From: Novosphingobium subterraneum
GTDB taxonomy: Bacteria; Pseudomonadota; Alphaproteobacteria; Sphingomonadales; Sphingomonadaceae
Length of the DNA: 64,000 bases
Direction: 5' to 3'
Assembly (NCBI RefSeq): GCF_000807925.1
Contig: NZ_JRVC01000014.1
Span: 124,001 to 188,000 of the forward strand
Shown: piece after piece, positions 1-8,600 of the stretch
How the letters are laid out: each line of letters opens with the position of its first letter
Numbering within the stretch: the first letter of the stretch is position 1
Notes under the pieces: model-generated
What the model was told of the DNA's origin: nothing
The model's database searches: none
What the model saw: only the letters and a program-made list of their open reading frames with translations
Translations under genes and position numbers: made by a program

Positions 1-545
1 CTTCGCGCGCTGGAGAAAGCCCTCGACGCGCTCGGCATGGCGGGCCGAGACAACCGGTCCCATCTGCGTGTCCTGCAGCAGGCCATGGCCGATCTTCAGC
101 CCCTTGGCATATGCCGCGACGCCCTCGACAACCTGATCGTGGACCGAGCGGTGAACGTATAGCCGCGAACCGGCGATGCACACCTGCCCACCGTTGAAGA
201 AGATCGCATTGGCCACGCCCGGCACGGTGATGGCCATGTCGGCATCGGGGAAAACGATCGAAGGCGACTTGCCACCAAGCTCCAGCGTGACGCGCTTGAA
301 GTTCGTCTTGGCCGCATCGAGCACCGCACGGCCCGTCGCGGTCGATCCGGTGAAGGCGATCTTGTCGACATGAGGATGCGCAGCCAGCGTGGCGCCGGTC
401 TGTCCGCCAAGGCCGGTAACGACGTTGAGCACACCGGCGGGCACGCCAGCCTCGACCATCAGTTCGCCAGGCGGATTGCGGTAAGCGAGGTGTCCTCGGC
501 GGGCTTCAGCACCACGGTGCAACCAGCTGCCAGCGCTGGAGCTGC
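1..545 (-). pseudogene. Aldehyde dehydrogenase fragment, frameshifted and lacking its N-terminus
   Basis: The reverse strand encodes the middle of an NAD(P)-dependent aldehyde dehydrogenase. Visible blocks are the cofactor-binding stretch ending CTVVLKPAEDTS, the glutamate loop VTLELGGKSPS and the catalytic cysteine loop NGGQVCIAGSR. The C-terminus runs off the left edge of the window. Near 463-470 the expected RLAELMVEAGVP reading breaks because one base is missing (it reads RLAN then stop), so the frame shifts. Beyond about 545 homology stops and an unrelated hydrolase begins on the other strand, so the N-terminal third is gone. It is a decayed remnant unless the indel is a sequencing error, which would still leave the missing N-terminus unexplained. 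Confidence 0.85.
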
Positions 546-546
546 C

Positions 547-1338
547 AGGCCCTACCTGACCATCGACCAACTCCGCCGGATCTATGCCGACAAGAACAGC
601 CGCTTCTTAACGGTGGGTGGACTGAAGATCCACTACAAGGACGAAGGTGCGCGCAAGGGGCCGCGCTCCTGCTGGTCCATGGCTCGGAAAGCTCGCTGCG
701 CACATGGGACGTGATCGCCAAGCGGCTCAAGGCGCGTTATCGCATCATCCGCCTCGACCTGCCGGGCTACGGCCTCTCCGATGGCCCCACCGACGAGTCT
801 CTCAAGACTCTCGTTCCCACCGACGTTCCCATTGCCCTGCTCGATCATCTGCAGGTTCGGAAGGTGACGTTTGCCGGCGTTTCCAGCGGCGGCACGATGG
901 GCATGTACATGGCCGCCCGCCGGCCGGACATGATCGAACGCCTGATTCTTTCGAACACGCCTTCCGATCCGGTGGATACCAGCCACCTGAAGCTAAGCCA
1001 GGGCCTGAAATCCGCGATGGACCGGGCGCAGCAAACCGGCTTTCGCGATCAGGATTTCTGGACGAACTTCCTGACCTTCTTCGCAGGCGTTCCAGCCCGC
1101 ATTTCCGCGCAGACCCAGAAGGAGTATTACGACTTCTACCGGCGCGCGCCCGAAAAGAACCTCATCGGGCTGATGGCCCGCATCGGCGATGGCAAGCAGG
1201 CCACCATCGAGATGGCCAAGGTGCGCAAGCCTGTCCTGCTGCTGTGGGGAACGGCCGATCCGTTGCTGCCGGAATCTGCGCTGAACGCCATTGGACGTTA
1301 CCTATCCAATGCGCAGATCTCGCGCGTTTCGATGCCGC
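547..1338 (+). pseudogene. Alpha/beta-fold hydrolase, truncated and frameshifted
   Basis: The segment YLTIDQLRRIYADKN...GGLKIHYKDEG is the usual N-terminal part of a sphingomonad alpha/beta hydrolase. It is read in one frame to about 658. The homology then continues in another frame as ALLLVHGSESSLRTWD, followed by LDLPGYGLSDGP, the strand-5 segment FAGVSSGGTMGMY and the acid-residue loop LLLWGTADPLLP. The nucleophile position is Ser within VSSGG. No start codon or export signal precedes it, because aldehyde dehydrogenase remnant sequence abuts at 545. The C-terminal part with the catalytic histidine is replaced at about 1330-1338 by the tail of leuC. Three lesions (missing start, frameshift, missing end) make it a pseudogene. 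Confidence 0.82.
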
Positions 1339-1449
1339 AACTTCGAAGGACGGCAGGGGCCGGGTGGTCGAACGCACCTCGTCAGTCCGGCCATGGCTGC
1401 AGCCGCTGCCGTGACGGGCCATCTCGTCGATGTAAGGAGCCTTGCCTGA
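1339..1449 (+). pseudogene. leuC: C-terminal remnant of a LeuC/aconitase-type dehydratase large subunit
   Basis: Read in the frame beginning at 1339, this stretch gives [20 protein letters not shown], then a run of alanines, then [12 protein letters not shown] and a stop at 1447-1449. This is the conserved last ~37 residues of 3-isopropylmalate dehydratase large subunits. The rest of the ~470-residue protein, including the iron-sulfur cysteines, is absent. The stop overlaps the ATG of the following small-subunit gene (TGATG), as expected for a native leuC-leuD junction. A deletion therefore removed most of leuC and the end of the upstream hydrolase. This was found by reading the frames by eye; the call rests on a distinctive terminal motif. 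Confidence 0.8.
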
Positions 1450-2077
1450 TGCCCGCCCAGCCGTTCACCACAGTATCGGGCCGCGCCGCCGCCATGCGCG
1501 AGGACAATTTCGATACCGATATCATCTTCCCCGCGCGTTTCCTGCTGATCACGGCGAAGGCGGGCCTCGGGGAATACGCCTTCCATGATCGCCGCTTTGC
1601 CAGCGATGGCAGCAAGGTCGAAGGTTACGTCCTAAACGATCCGCCCTTTGCCGATGCCCCGGTGATCATTGCCGGTGCCAACTTCGGCTCGGGCTCAAGC
1701 CGCGAACAGGCGGTCTGGGCGCTCCTCGGCCTTGGTGTCCGGACCGTCATCTCTTCCAGCTTCGGCGAGATTTTCCAGTCCAACTGCATGCGCAACGGCA
1801 TCGTTCCGATCGTCCTACCGAAGGACAGGTTGCCGCGCTGATGGATCTGGCAGAAGCAGGCGCAAACTTTTCCGTGGATCTTGAGAGTCAGCAGCTGAGC
1901 GCAGAAGGCCTTGCGCCCATCTCGTTCTCGATCCCGCCTGAACGCCGTCTTGCCCTTTTGAACGGGTGGGACGAAACCGATCAGATCGTGAATCAGTACA
2001 GTGGCGAGATCGAGGCGTTCGAGGTCCGTCAGCGCCAGAGCCAGCCGTGGCTCTACACCAGGGAGTTTGCCGCGTGA
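1449..2077 (+). pseudogene. leuD: LeuD-type dehydratase small subunit, frameshifted
   Basis: From the ATG at 1449 the sequence gives the small (swivel) subunit of a 3-isopropylmalate or maleate/citraconate-type hydratase: MREDNFDTDIIFPARFL, then GANFGSGSSREQAVWAL and SSFGEIFQSNCMRNGIVP. At about 1815-1825 the frame breaks. The first frame ends with a premature stop at 1839-1841, while the correct continuation (QVAALMDLAEAGANFSVD ... FSIPPERRLALLNGWDETD) runs in the next frame to 2077. Total length (~209 codons) is normal for LeuD. The stop overlaps the GTG start of the next gene, which fits one former operon. The large-subunit partner is only a tail, so no active dehydratase can come from this locus. 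Confidence 0.85.
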
Positions 2078-2715
2078 GCACCGAAGAAGACCTGCTGGCC
2101 AACTACAAGAAGGCCTATGACAACCGGGTTGGTTTCGGGACAAGGCCGGCATTGCTGCTGATCGATTTCTGCCAGGCCTACTTTGAAAAGGGCAATGCCC
2201 TCTATGCCGAGGTGGATGAAGCGCTGGCATCCGCGCTGCGCATCCGCTCTGTCGCGCATGCCGCCGGCATTCCGGTGATCCTGACCAATGTCGTCTACCA
2301 CCCCAGCGGGTTCGACGGCGGCCGCTTCTTCGAAAAGGCCATGCCCTTGCGCAATTTCACGCAAGGCAATCCCATGGCGGCCTGGGGCCCGGGCCTTGAA
2401 CCGCTGGAAACGGAACTCGTCGTCTCCAAGCAGTATCCGAGCGCATTCTTCGGCACCTCCCTCGCCTCGACCCTAACGGCTGCCGGCGTTGACAGCGTGA
2501 TCCTGACCGGCCTGACGACATCGGGCTGCGTCCGTGCGAGCTGCGTCGACGCGATGAGCCATGGCTTCAAGACCGCGGTTGTTGCGGAGGCGTGCGGCGA
2601 TCGTCACGCAGGTCCCCATGAAGCGAACCTGTTCGACATGAACGCAAAGTATGCCGACGTGGTCAGCGAAGCGGAGGCCATCGCGTTTCTGGAAACTCTG
2701 CGACCTTCAGTCTAA
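2074..2715 (+). CDS. Isochorismatase-family cysteine hydrolase (maleamate / N-carbamoylsarcosine amidohydrolase type)
   Basis: A 213-residue protein that appears intact. The family triad is visible: Asp31 in ALLLIDF, Lys119 in VVSKQYPSAFFGT and Cys152 in GLTTSGCVRAS. The FFGTSLASTL segment and overall length place it near N-carbamoylsarcosine amidase and maleamate amidohydrolase (NicF), which hydrolyse amide bonds in the cytosol. The chosen start is GTG 2074, overlapping the leuD stop; longer readings run through leuD. Former neighbours (alpha/beta hydrolase, LeuCD-like dehydratase) would fit a maleamate-to-maleate-to-malate route, but this is inference. It is the only unbroken gene among the first seven. 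Confidence 0.8.
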   Translation: MSTEEDLLANYKKAYDNRVGFGTRPALLLIDFCQAYFEKGNALYAEVDEALASALRIRSVAHAAGIPVILTNVVYHPSGFDGGRFFEKAMPLRNFTQGNPMAAWGPGLEPLETELVVSKQYPSAFFGTSLASTLTAAGVDSVILTGLTTSGCVRASCVDAMSHGFKTAVVAEACGDRHAGPHEANLFDMNAKYADVVSEAEAIAFLETLRPSV

Positions 2716-3661
2716 CCGTAGACCCTTAAGCCGGGCTCCCCAAGGCGTAACCGCAGCAACGAATTCGGCTCTGCCATAAGGCGCCCACTCGAAGCGGCCT
2801 TCGTCAACGATCTCGCATCCACCTGCGATCATCGCTTTGGCAAAGCCGTCGAGTTCGGAAACCGGAAAACGCAGGGCCGCCCACCCTCGCAAGGGAGGGC
2901 GCGCCTCGGAAAAGTCGTGCCCGCCGAGGCCGAAGCTGATGATCTCGACCGAACCTTCCATGCGGCCCTGCGCCTGGTAGATGCCGATCCGCATCGGGAT
3001 CTGTTCGGCAAGGGAAAGCGGCAGACCCATGCAATTGACGCCGCCAGCGTTGCCGGCGACCCCTTCCGTTTCCTGCACCGGCACCCAGCCCAGATGGTCA
3101 ACGAAAAGCGCACGGGCCTGCACAAAATCAGTGACCACCTGAGTGGAATTGAACACCCATGAGGCATTACCGCCCACGCCTTCGTATCCTTGCAGTGGCG
3201 GACTCATGCGCTGCATCAGGGCAATGCAGAGCCCGTCGGAATCGTTCTCCACGACTTCGCGGACAGCCAATGCGCCAAACTGCCAGTTGGTGATCGGCGC
3301 GAATGCGCGATGTCCGGCACGGCCCAAGGCGTGATGCAGAGTCTCGCTATCATCCAGGGCGCATATTGATGTCGAAAATGCCGCCAGCATCCCATGGCTG
3401 CGCGCCGTCGCGCATAAGGGCGCGATGCTCGCCGCCAAAGGAAAACAAGCGAATGGCACCCCGGGCCATGTCGCGATGGACGATCAGGACCTCGCGACCT
3501 TTCGCGCCCTGATCCGCACCCCATGCGGCACTCAGTGGAGCTGCAAGATCGCCAGCGTAGCTGATGTCATACCCCAGCGCGCCAGCGAGGCGCCGACTTG
3601 CTTCGTCCGCGTCGGCAACCATGCCGACGACTTCCTGAAACCCGTTATCCAGTGCAATCAT
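2707..3661 (-). pseudogene. Two-domain VOC (glyoxalase/dioxygenase superfamily) protein, frameshifted
   Basis: Starting at 3661 the reverse strand reads MIALDNGFQEVVGMVADADEA...FSFGGEHRALMRDG...IFDINMR and then hits a stop after a frame change at about 3355-3372. The homology continues in the next frame as ALDDSETLHHALGRAGHRAFAPITNWQFGALAVREVVENDS and on to the end at 2707. The combined ~315 residues resemble a tandem VOC-fold protein, with segments such as REVVENDSDG and WAALRFPVSELDGFAKAM. Its end overlaps the convergent cysteine-hydrolase gene. The substrate is not deducible. About 290 bp between this gene and the TonB receptor remnant contain no recognisable gene. Confidence 0.75.
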
Positions 3662-3951
3662 GGGGCAGCGAAATCATGCACATCCGATTGCAGGGATCAC
3701 GAGTGCCAAAAAGCCACTGAGCGGACAGACGTTTGCTCTCACAATCGGCCACCGAAACGCTTCTGAAGCATTCCACCACTGCATTCGCGGAGAACGCGCT
3801 TCCATCCGACAGACGGACACGCCACAGATTCGCTGCGAGGCAGCGACGCAACTTTGCCATTGTTCGATGGAGTCAGGGCATGGAGTTACAGCTCAGTCCA
3901 TGATCTCGATCAATATTGGCCTGCCGGATATCGGCGTTTGAAACCCTTTTG

Positions 3952-6089
3952 ACTACGCCGATCGCGATTGCTGCGATGCCGTCTGAGGAAATCGGCCAGC
4001 GCGGCATCATCTCGCTGACCGACCTGATCGACGCAACGCCCGGCATCAACGTCACCGGCAACAACTCGGGCCGCAATGACCGCTCGTTCCAGCAGATCTC
4101 GCTGCGCGGCTTCACGCCCTCGACCACGGACTCGACGCTGACCGCGACCTTTATCGACGGCGTGCCGGTTTCGTCTGCGTCTGCGCTGAACTCGATCACG
4201 GATCCGCCCCGTGTCGAAGTGCTCAAGGGCCCGCAGAACGCCTACTTCGGCCGCAATGCCTTTGCTGGCGCGGTCAACGTGGTCAACCAGACCCCGAAGA
4301 GCGATTTTGGCGGCAGCATGAACGCCTCGGTCTTCAGCCGCCATGGTTATGATGTGCAGGGCTCGCTCGAAGGCCCGATCGCGCGCGACATCCTGAGCTT
4401 CCGCATTTCCGGGCGCGCGCTCGAGCGTGGCGGTTCCTACCGCAATCGCGCAAACCCCAACGAGCGTCTCGGCGATCAGAGCACCCGCACCGTCACCGGC
4501 ATGCTGATGTTCACGCCCTCCAGCCAGCTGACGATGAAGGTCTTTGGTCTTTACAGCGAAGACAATGACGGCCCAGCCGCACAGGGCATGCTTTCGGCCT
4601 ACGAAGTCCGCTCGAACAACGGCGTCGTCAACATCCCGGCGCTGAGCGGAAACACCAACGGCACGATCATCGTCCCCGGCCTGTCCAACTGCACGCTGAA
4701 CGGCGTCAACCCGTTCATCTGCGGTCAGGCCCCAGCGCTGCCGGCAGCGTTCTCGCCTGCCCGTAACACCTACATCGATGCCAGGACCGCGGCCGTGCTG
4801 GCCGATGGCCTTTTCCGCCCCGTCTCGCCCAGCGATGACGTTCAGGGCTATGGCCTCAAGCGCAAGTACCTCCATGCCCACGCCAACATCGATTACGAAC
4901 TGGGCGACACGGGCATCACGCTCTCGTCGCTCACCGGCGTCAACGACGAAAAGTGGTCGCAGATGTCCGAGCTCGACAACTATGACAGCTCGTCGCTGAT
5001 CAACACGGCCGCCACGCCGACCAACGGCCTGCTTCCCTATTACAACTTCCCCTTCGCGATCGAACGCCACAACAACGACTTCTCTCAGGAACTGCGCGCT
5101 TCCTTTGACAATGGCAGCATGATCTCGGGCATGATCGGCCTCAACTACATGGACACCAAGGTCAAGCGTGACCTGTTCAACGCCTATGGAGAAGCTGTTC
5201 TGGGCCTGGCTCGCGGTGCTGGCACGGCTTCTGCCCCGCAGCGGGTGGAAACCAAGGGTATCTTCGGCAGCGTCAACATCAAGCCTACCGACGCGCTGGA
5301 GATCAGCCTTGAAGGCCGTTACCAGCGCGACAAGGTGTTCGGTTTCACCGGTGGTCTGGGCGCAACGATCTCGGCGGCCGCTGCTGCTGAAAACGGTGTT
5401 CCGGCTGGCACTTATGCCCCGCTGACGCAGTTCTTCTCGAAGAACTACGACAACTTCATGCCGCGCGTGATCGTCAACTACAAGATCACGCCCGAAATCA
5501 TGGCTTACGCGTCATGGTCGAAGGCCGCGAACGTCAGTATCTCGTCATTCAACGCCCGCCTGTTCTCGGGCACGGCCGGCGAAATCGCCGCGTCCCAGTC
5601 GCTTGGCCTGCGCGGCATTACCGTTCCCGAAAAGCTGACGAACTACGAAATCGGCCTCAAGGGCCGGGCCTTCGACAACAAGTTGATCTTTGCTCTTTCG
5701 GCTTACTACGGTGACTGGAAGAACCAGTACAACACGCGCAGCGTCTTCTTCGTGGACAATTCGCTGAACCCGCCGCTGAGCTCAACCGTCACCGGCATCG
5801 CAAACTCGGGCCGGACCAAGGTCAAGGGAATCGAACTCGATACGACAATCCTTCCCATGGAAGGCGTGTCGCTCACGTTCTCGGGGGCCTACAACGACAC
5901 CAACATCCGTTCGTTCAATGACCCGGCGATCACTCGTGTCACGGGCGTTACGGGCGATGGCTTCAAGGGCAACAGCCTGCCGCTGACTTCAAAGTACTCT
6001 TTTGCGATCACGCCAGAATTCTCGGGCGACATTCCGGGCCGCGACAATGCTACCTGGTTCATCCGCAGCGACGTGAATTACAAGTCGCG
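3952..6089 (+). pseudogene. TonB-dependent receptor, truncated at both ends
   Basis: The open frame covers the plug and most of the beta barrel of an outer-membrane TonB-dependent receptor: DLIDATPGINVTGN, VEVLKGPQNAYFGRNAFAGAVNVVNQTPK, and later YEIGLKGRAFDNKLIFALSAYYGDWKNQY. No signal peptide or TonB box is present; homology starts abruptly at TPIAIAAM. At the 3' end it breaks after RSDVNYKSR, before the last strands and the usual terminal aromatic residue, and runs into the end of an unrelated gene. A nominal 736-codon frame exists (ATG 3916 to 6126), so gene finders will call it intact, but the product could not be exported. Confidence 0.85.
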
Positions 6090-6302
6090 CTGGCCGAAAA
6101 GGCCGGGTTCGATCGGGCGGACGTGAAGTTCGATACCGCACCCATGGCGGTGATGGAATTTGCCGCCGCCGCCGAAGGCTACAGCCAGGAAGCTAGCGAG
6201 GCCGTGGCCGAGCGTGAATTCACCGCGGGCGAATTTGCTCCCGGCGGCGGCTGGGAAGTGCTGATCGCCCGCAAGCCGCTCGAAAAGCAGATGGCAGCAT
6301 GA
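6090..6302 (+). pseudogene. C-terminal fragment of an unidentified protein (possibly a methyltransferase)
   Basis: In the frame starting at 6090 the sequence reads LAEKAGFDRADVKFDTAPMA ... EFTAGEFAPGGGWEVLIARKP and stops at 6300-6302, overlapping the ATG of the next gene (ATGA). It has no start of its own and begins exactly where the truncated TonB receptor loses homology. It is therefore the tail of a gene whose 5' part was deleted. The ending GGGWEVLIARKP is reminiscent of SAM-dependent methyltransferase C-termini, but this is a weak impression only. Confidence 0.5.
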
Positions 6303-6673
6303 CCGGAACCGAAACCATGACCGAACGCCCCCAAGTCATCCGCCACGCCCGCGGCAAGCGCCCTGAGTTCTACGAAACCCCCGGCCTCGATCACGTCATG
6401 TCGATGATCATGGTGCTGGCCAACGAAGTCTCGGTCCTGCGTGACCGCATGGACAGCGCAGAGCGCGTGGCCAAGGCATCGGGCATTGATCTTGCCGCCG
6501 GCATCGAGACGCTCGAACTCGATCAGGCCGCGCTGGAAGAGCGCGAGGAGCGCCGCCAGGATTTCCTGCGCCGCCTGTTTTATCTCCAGCTGAAAGACGC
6601 CGACGAAGCCGCCCAGGCCCAGACCGCCGAGGGCTTCAACGCCACGATCGCGGAAATCGCGCTTCAGGATTGA
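6299..6673 (+). CDS. Conserved small hypothetical protein (124 aa)
   Basis: An acidic, mostly helical protein with residues such as ETPGLDHVMSMIMVLANEVSVLRDRMDSAERV and LEEREERRQDFLRRLFYLQLKDADEA, suggesting an amphipathic or coiled-coil helix pair. No catalytic motif is seen. It overlaps the stop of the preceding fragment by ATGA, so it was translationally coupled to a gene now mostly deleted. It may be an accessory subunit of that lost enzyme. It is the first intact gene after the decayed left segment. Confidence 0.65.
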   Translation: MTGTETMTERPQVIRHARGKRPEFYETPGLDHVMSMIMVLANEVSVLRDRMDSAERVAKASGIDLAAGIETLELDQAALEEREERRQDFLRRLFYLQLKDADEAAQAQTAEGFNATIAEIALQD

Positions 6674-6674
6674 G

Positions 6675-6703
6675 GGGGTTCGAACCCCATATCGTCCACC
6701 AAA
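6675..6703 (+). other. tRNA/tmRNA 3'-end-like sequence (possible attachment-site relic)
   Basis: Just after the stop of the 124-aa gene the sequence contains GGGGGTTCGAACCCC followed by ATATCGTCCACCA. This has the look of a T-arm plus acceptor strand and CCA of a tRNA or tmRNA. No matching 5' half (an acceptor strand starting GGACGAT) is seen upstream, and the T-stem pairs imperfectly. Such orphan 3' ends are often left by integrases that target tRNA genes. Chance resemblance cannot be excluded. Confidence 0.3.
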
Positions 6704-6707
6704 CCAA

Positions 6708-6736
6708 CGTCACCCCGGGTCAAGCCCGGGGTGACG
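6708..6736. terminator. REP-like palindrome, probable bidirectional terminator
   Basis: CGTCACCCCGGG and its exact reverse complement CCCGGGGTGACG flank a 5-base loop (TCAAG), giving a 12-bp perfect stem. It lies between convergent genes ending at 6673 and 6760. Palindromes of this GTCACCCCGG type are dispersed repeats in many alphaproteobacteria. Confidence 0.7.
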
Positions 6737-6759
6737 AGGAACTTTGGTTCGCGAAGCCC

Positions 6760-7266
6760 TCAATTCACCCGGTAGAACCGGATTCGCACCGATGGGACCT
6801 TGGCATCCCCCGGCACCAGCGCGCCGATGAAGGTCTGGCGGTTGAGCCAGTCGTACTTGCCATTCGGCGCCTCGAACACGGCGTGTGTCCGAACCGGCAC
6901 GGGCTTGCCTTGCGCATCGCGGCAGGCAGTCGCGGTGTTGACGATGTTGATCACCACGCCGTCGTCGGTCTTGAGGAAATAGTCGGCCTTCAGCTGCACG
7001 CAGCGATCGGGGCGGATCAGTTGCCAGTCCCACCCGCCGGGCATGACCGCGCCACTGATCCCTGGGCCGCTGAACGTGCCGCCGGTAATCGGAATGATGT
7101 TGCGCCCACCCAGCGGCGTCGTGCCGGGAGTGACACTCTGGGCGAGAAGGACCTCTTCCTCGAACACGAATTCGAGCGAGGGCTCGGGCATCGGGGGCTT
7201 GTCAGCCGCAGATGCGGATGCTGCGCCCACAAGGGCCAGAATGGCCCCGGCAAATCCAGATTTCAT
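6760..7266 (-). CDS. Secreted DUF3237-family protein
   Basis: A 168-residue protein with an N-terminal signal peptide (MKSGFAGAILALVGAASASA). The body carries the DUF3237 pattern: RNIIPITGGTFSGPGISGAVMPGGWDWQLIRPD, and then YFLKTDDGVVINI. The family has an unknown biochemical role. ATG 7266 is preferred over an upstream TTG because it has a GGGAGAAAG ribosome site and begins the signal peptide. It is the last gene of a leftward run beginning at 10573, 20 bp after the Tat-exported hydrolase. Confidence 0.8.
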   Translation of the reverse strand: MKSGFAGAILALVGAASASAADKPPMPEPSLEFVFEEEVLLAQSVTPGTTPLGGRNIIPITGGTFSGPGISGAVMPGGWDWQLIRPDRCVQLKADYFLKTDDGVVINIVNTATACRDAQGKPVPVRTHAVFEAPNGKYDWLNRQTFIGALVPGDAKVPSVRIRFYRVN

Positions 7267-7286
7267 GCTTTCTCCCGCCAATGCTC

Positions 7287-8192
7287 CTACTTGCGCAAGA
7301 GCATCACCGGCAGGCGGTCTGTCAACATTGCATCGAGCCGCTTGGCCGCAGCTTTCTCGCCCCGCCCGTAAGCGTCGACAAACAACGCCGATATCCGCGC
7401 CGCATCTGCCAGCCGATCCAGCTGCTTCGGCCCCGGCAGATCATAGCGGCAGATCGCGCCGCCGAAGTAGTGGTCCACGCCTTCGAGCACGAGGCCATAG
7501 CGATTTCCGCCCGGCGCTGCCGCCTCATAAGGCACGAGATGGCCGCGCCAGCCGTCGCCATCGGTGCTGGTGATGCCCGGCACGATGTCCTTGGTGCCAG
7601 TCTGGACCACCGCCGGGACCGCAATCTTGCCATAACCTTCGGCCGTACATAGCACCGGGATCGGCGCGGGCGGACTGTACGCCACCACCGCGCGCGCATT
7701 GGGATCGCGCATCGGGCCGCTCCAGCCTTGGGGCGGAACTGCTGCCGCGCCGCCCATGGTCAGCGCGACCAGACCGCCATAGGAATGCCCGGCCGCGATC
7801 CAGGGCCGCTTGCCGACATGGGCCGAAAGCACCCGCATGTCCTCAAGCCTGGCCTTCCAGCTGGCAAGGCCGGGATAGTCCTTGGTCCTCGGATGCTCGA
7901 TCGAATCGACGTGCAGCGGGGCGAGGATGTGAAAGCCCGCCGCCAGCCACGGCCCAAAGATCGCCTCATAGAACCGGGGCGATGACGCGGCGCCATGGCT
8001 GAACAGCACCAGCGCCTTTGCCTTGCCCCGCGGCTTCCACTCGCTCACCCGGATCTCGCGCCCGCCCGGGCCGGTCAGCGTGAACTGCCGCTCTGCCGCT
8101 GGCCTTGCCGCCATCGCGCCCAGCCGGGCCGAGGCGACCAGCGCCCCCGCCCCGACCAGAAGACCGCGCCGGTTTATCGGGAATCCGGCCAT
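7287..8192 (-). CDS. Tat-exported alpha/beta hydrolase (dienelactone hydrolase-like)
   Basis: A 301-residue protein that begins MAGFPINRRGLLVGAGALVA, a twin-arginine signal. The mature part has the oxyanion stretch LVLFSHGAASSPRFYE, the nucleophile elbow AAGHSYGGL and a C-terminal GVDHYFGG that can supply the histidine. A large-molecule esterase or acyl hydrolase in the periplasm is likely; the substrate is unknown. The start at 8192 overlaps the stop of the upstream cytochrome c gene by ATGA. A much longer in-frame extension upstream is only cytochrome sequence read in another frame. Confidence 0.82.
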   Translation of the reverse strand: MAGFPINRRGLLVGAGALVASARLGAMAARPAAERQFTLTGPGGREIRVSEWKPRGKAKALVLFSHGAASSPRFYEAIFGPWLAAGFHILAPLHVDSIEHPRTKDYPGLASWKARLEDMRVLSAHVGKRPWIAAGHSYGGLVALTMGGAAAVPPQGWSGPMRDPNARAVVAYSPPAPIPVLCTAEGYGKIAVPAVVQTGTKDIVPGITSTDGDGWRGHLVPYEAAAPGGNRYGLVLEGVDHYFGGAICRYDLPGPKQLDRLADAARISALFVDAYGRGEKAAAKRLDAMLTDRLPVMLLRK

Positions 8193-8569
8193 CAGGGCAT
8201 CGGCTTCTTGAGATAGGCGATGATCGCTGCGCGCTCGGCCGCGTTGGGCACGCCGCCAAAGGCCATCGAAGTGCCGGGGATCACCGCCGAAGGACGCGCC
8301 AGCCACTTGTCGAGCGTGGCCGGGTTCCACACGATGGCCGCGCCCTTGGCCTTCATCGCCGCCGAATAGCGGAAGCCCGGCGCCGTGCCCGCCTTGCGGC
8401 CGGCCACGCCGAACAGGTTCGGGCCGATCTTGTTCGGCGCACCCTTGGCGATCGAATGACATGCCACGCACTTGAGGAACGCGCGCTTGCCCGCGGCGGC
8501 ATCCTGCGCCTGTGCAGGGGCGGCAGCCAGAGCCAGGGCGGCGGTGAGGGGGACAACAAACTTCAGCAT
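8192..8569 (-). CDS. Periplasmic class I c-type cytochrome
   Basis: A 125-residue protein with a signal peptide (MLKFVVPLTAALALAAAPAQAQ), a haem attachment site CVACH and a distal methionine in GTSMAFGG, the pattern of small soluble cytochromes c2/c550. GPNLFGVAGRKAGTAPGFRYS is typical of this group. It would carry single electrons in the periplasm. ATG 8569 has a GGAAAAG ribosome site. It is embedded between hydrolase genes and overlaps the next one, suggesting that an oxidation step accompanies the hydrolases, although no dehydrogenase partner is in this operon. Confidence 0.9.
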   Translation of the reverse strand: MLKFVVPLTAALALAAAPAQAQDAAAGKRAFLKCVACHSIAKGAPNKIGPNLFGVAGRKAGTAPGFRYSAAMKAKGAAIVWNPATLDKWLARPSAVIPGTSMAFGGVPNAAERAAIIAYLKKPMP

Positions 8570-8600
8570 TGCAGTCTTTTCCATTGTTTGCAGCGCGCGA

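Noticed and set aside
1..6302. Treating all frameshifts as sequencing errors
   Set aside because: Single indels could be errors, but the missing leuC body, the loss of both ends of the TonB receptor and the absent N-termini of the dehydrogenase and hydrolase cannot be.
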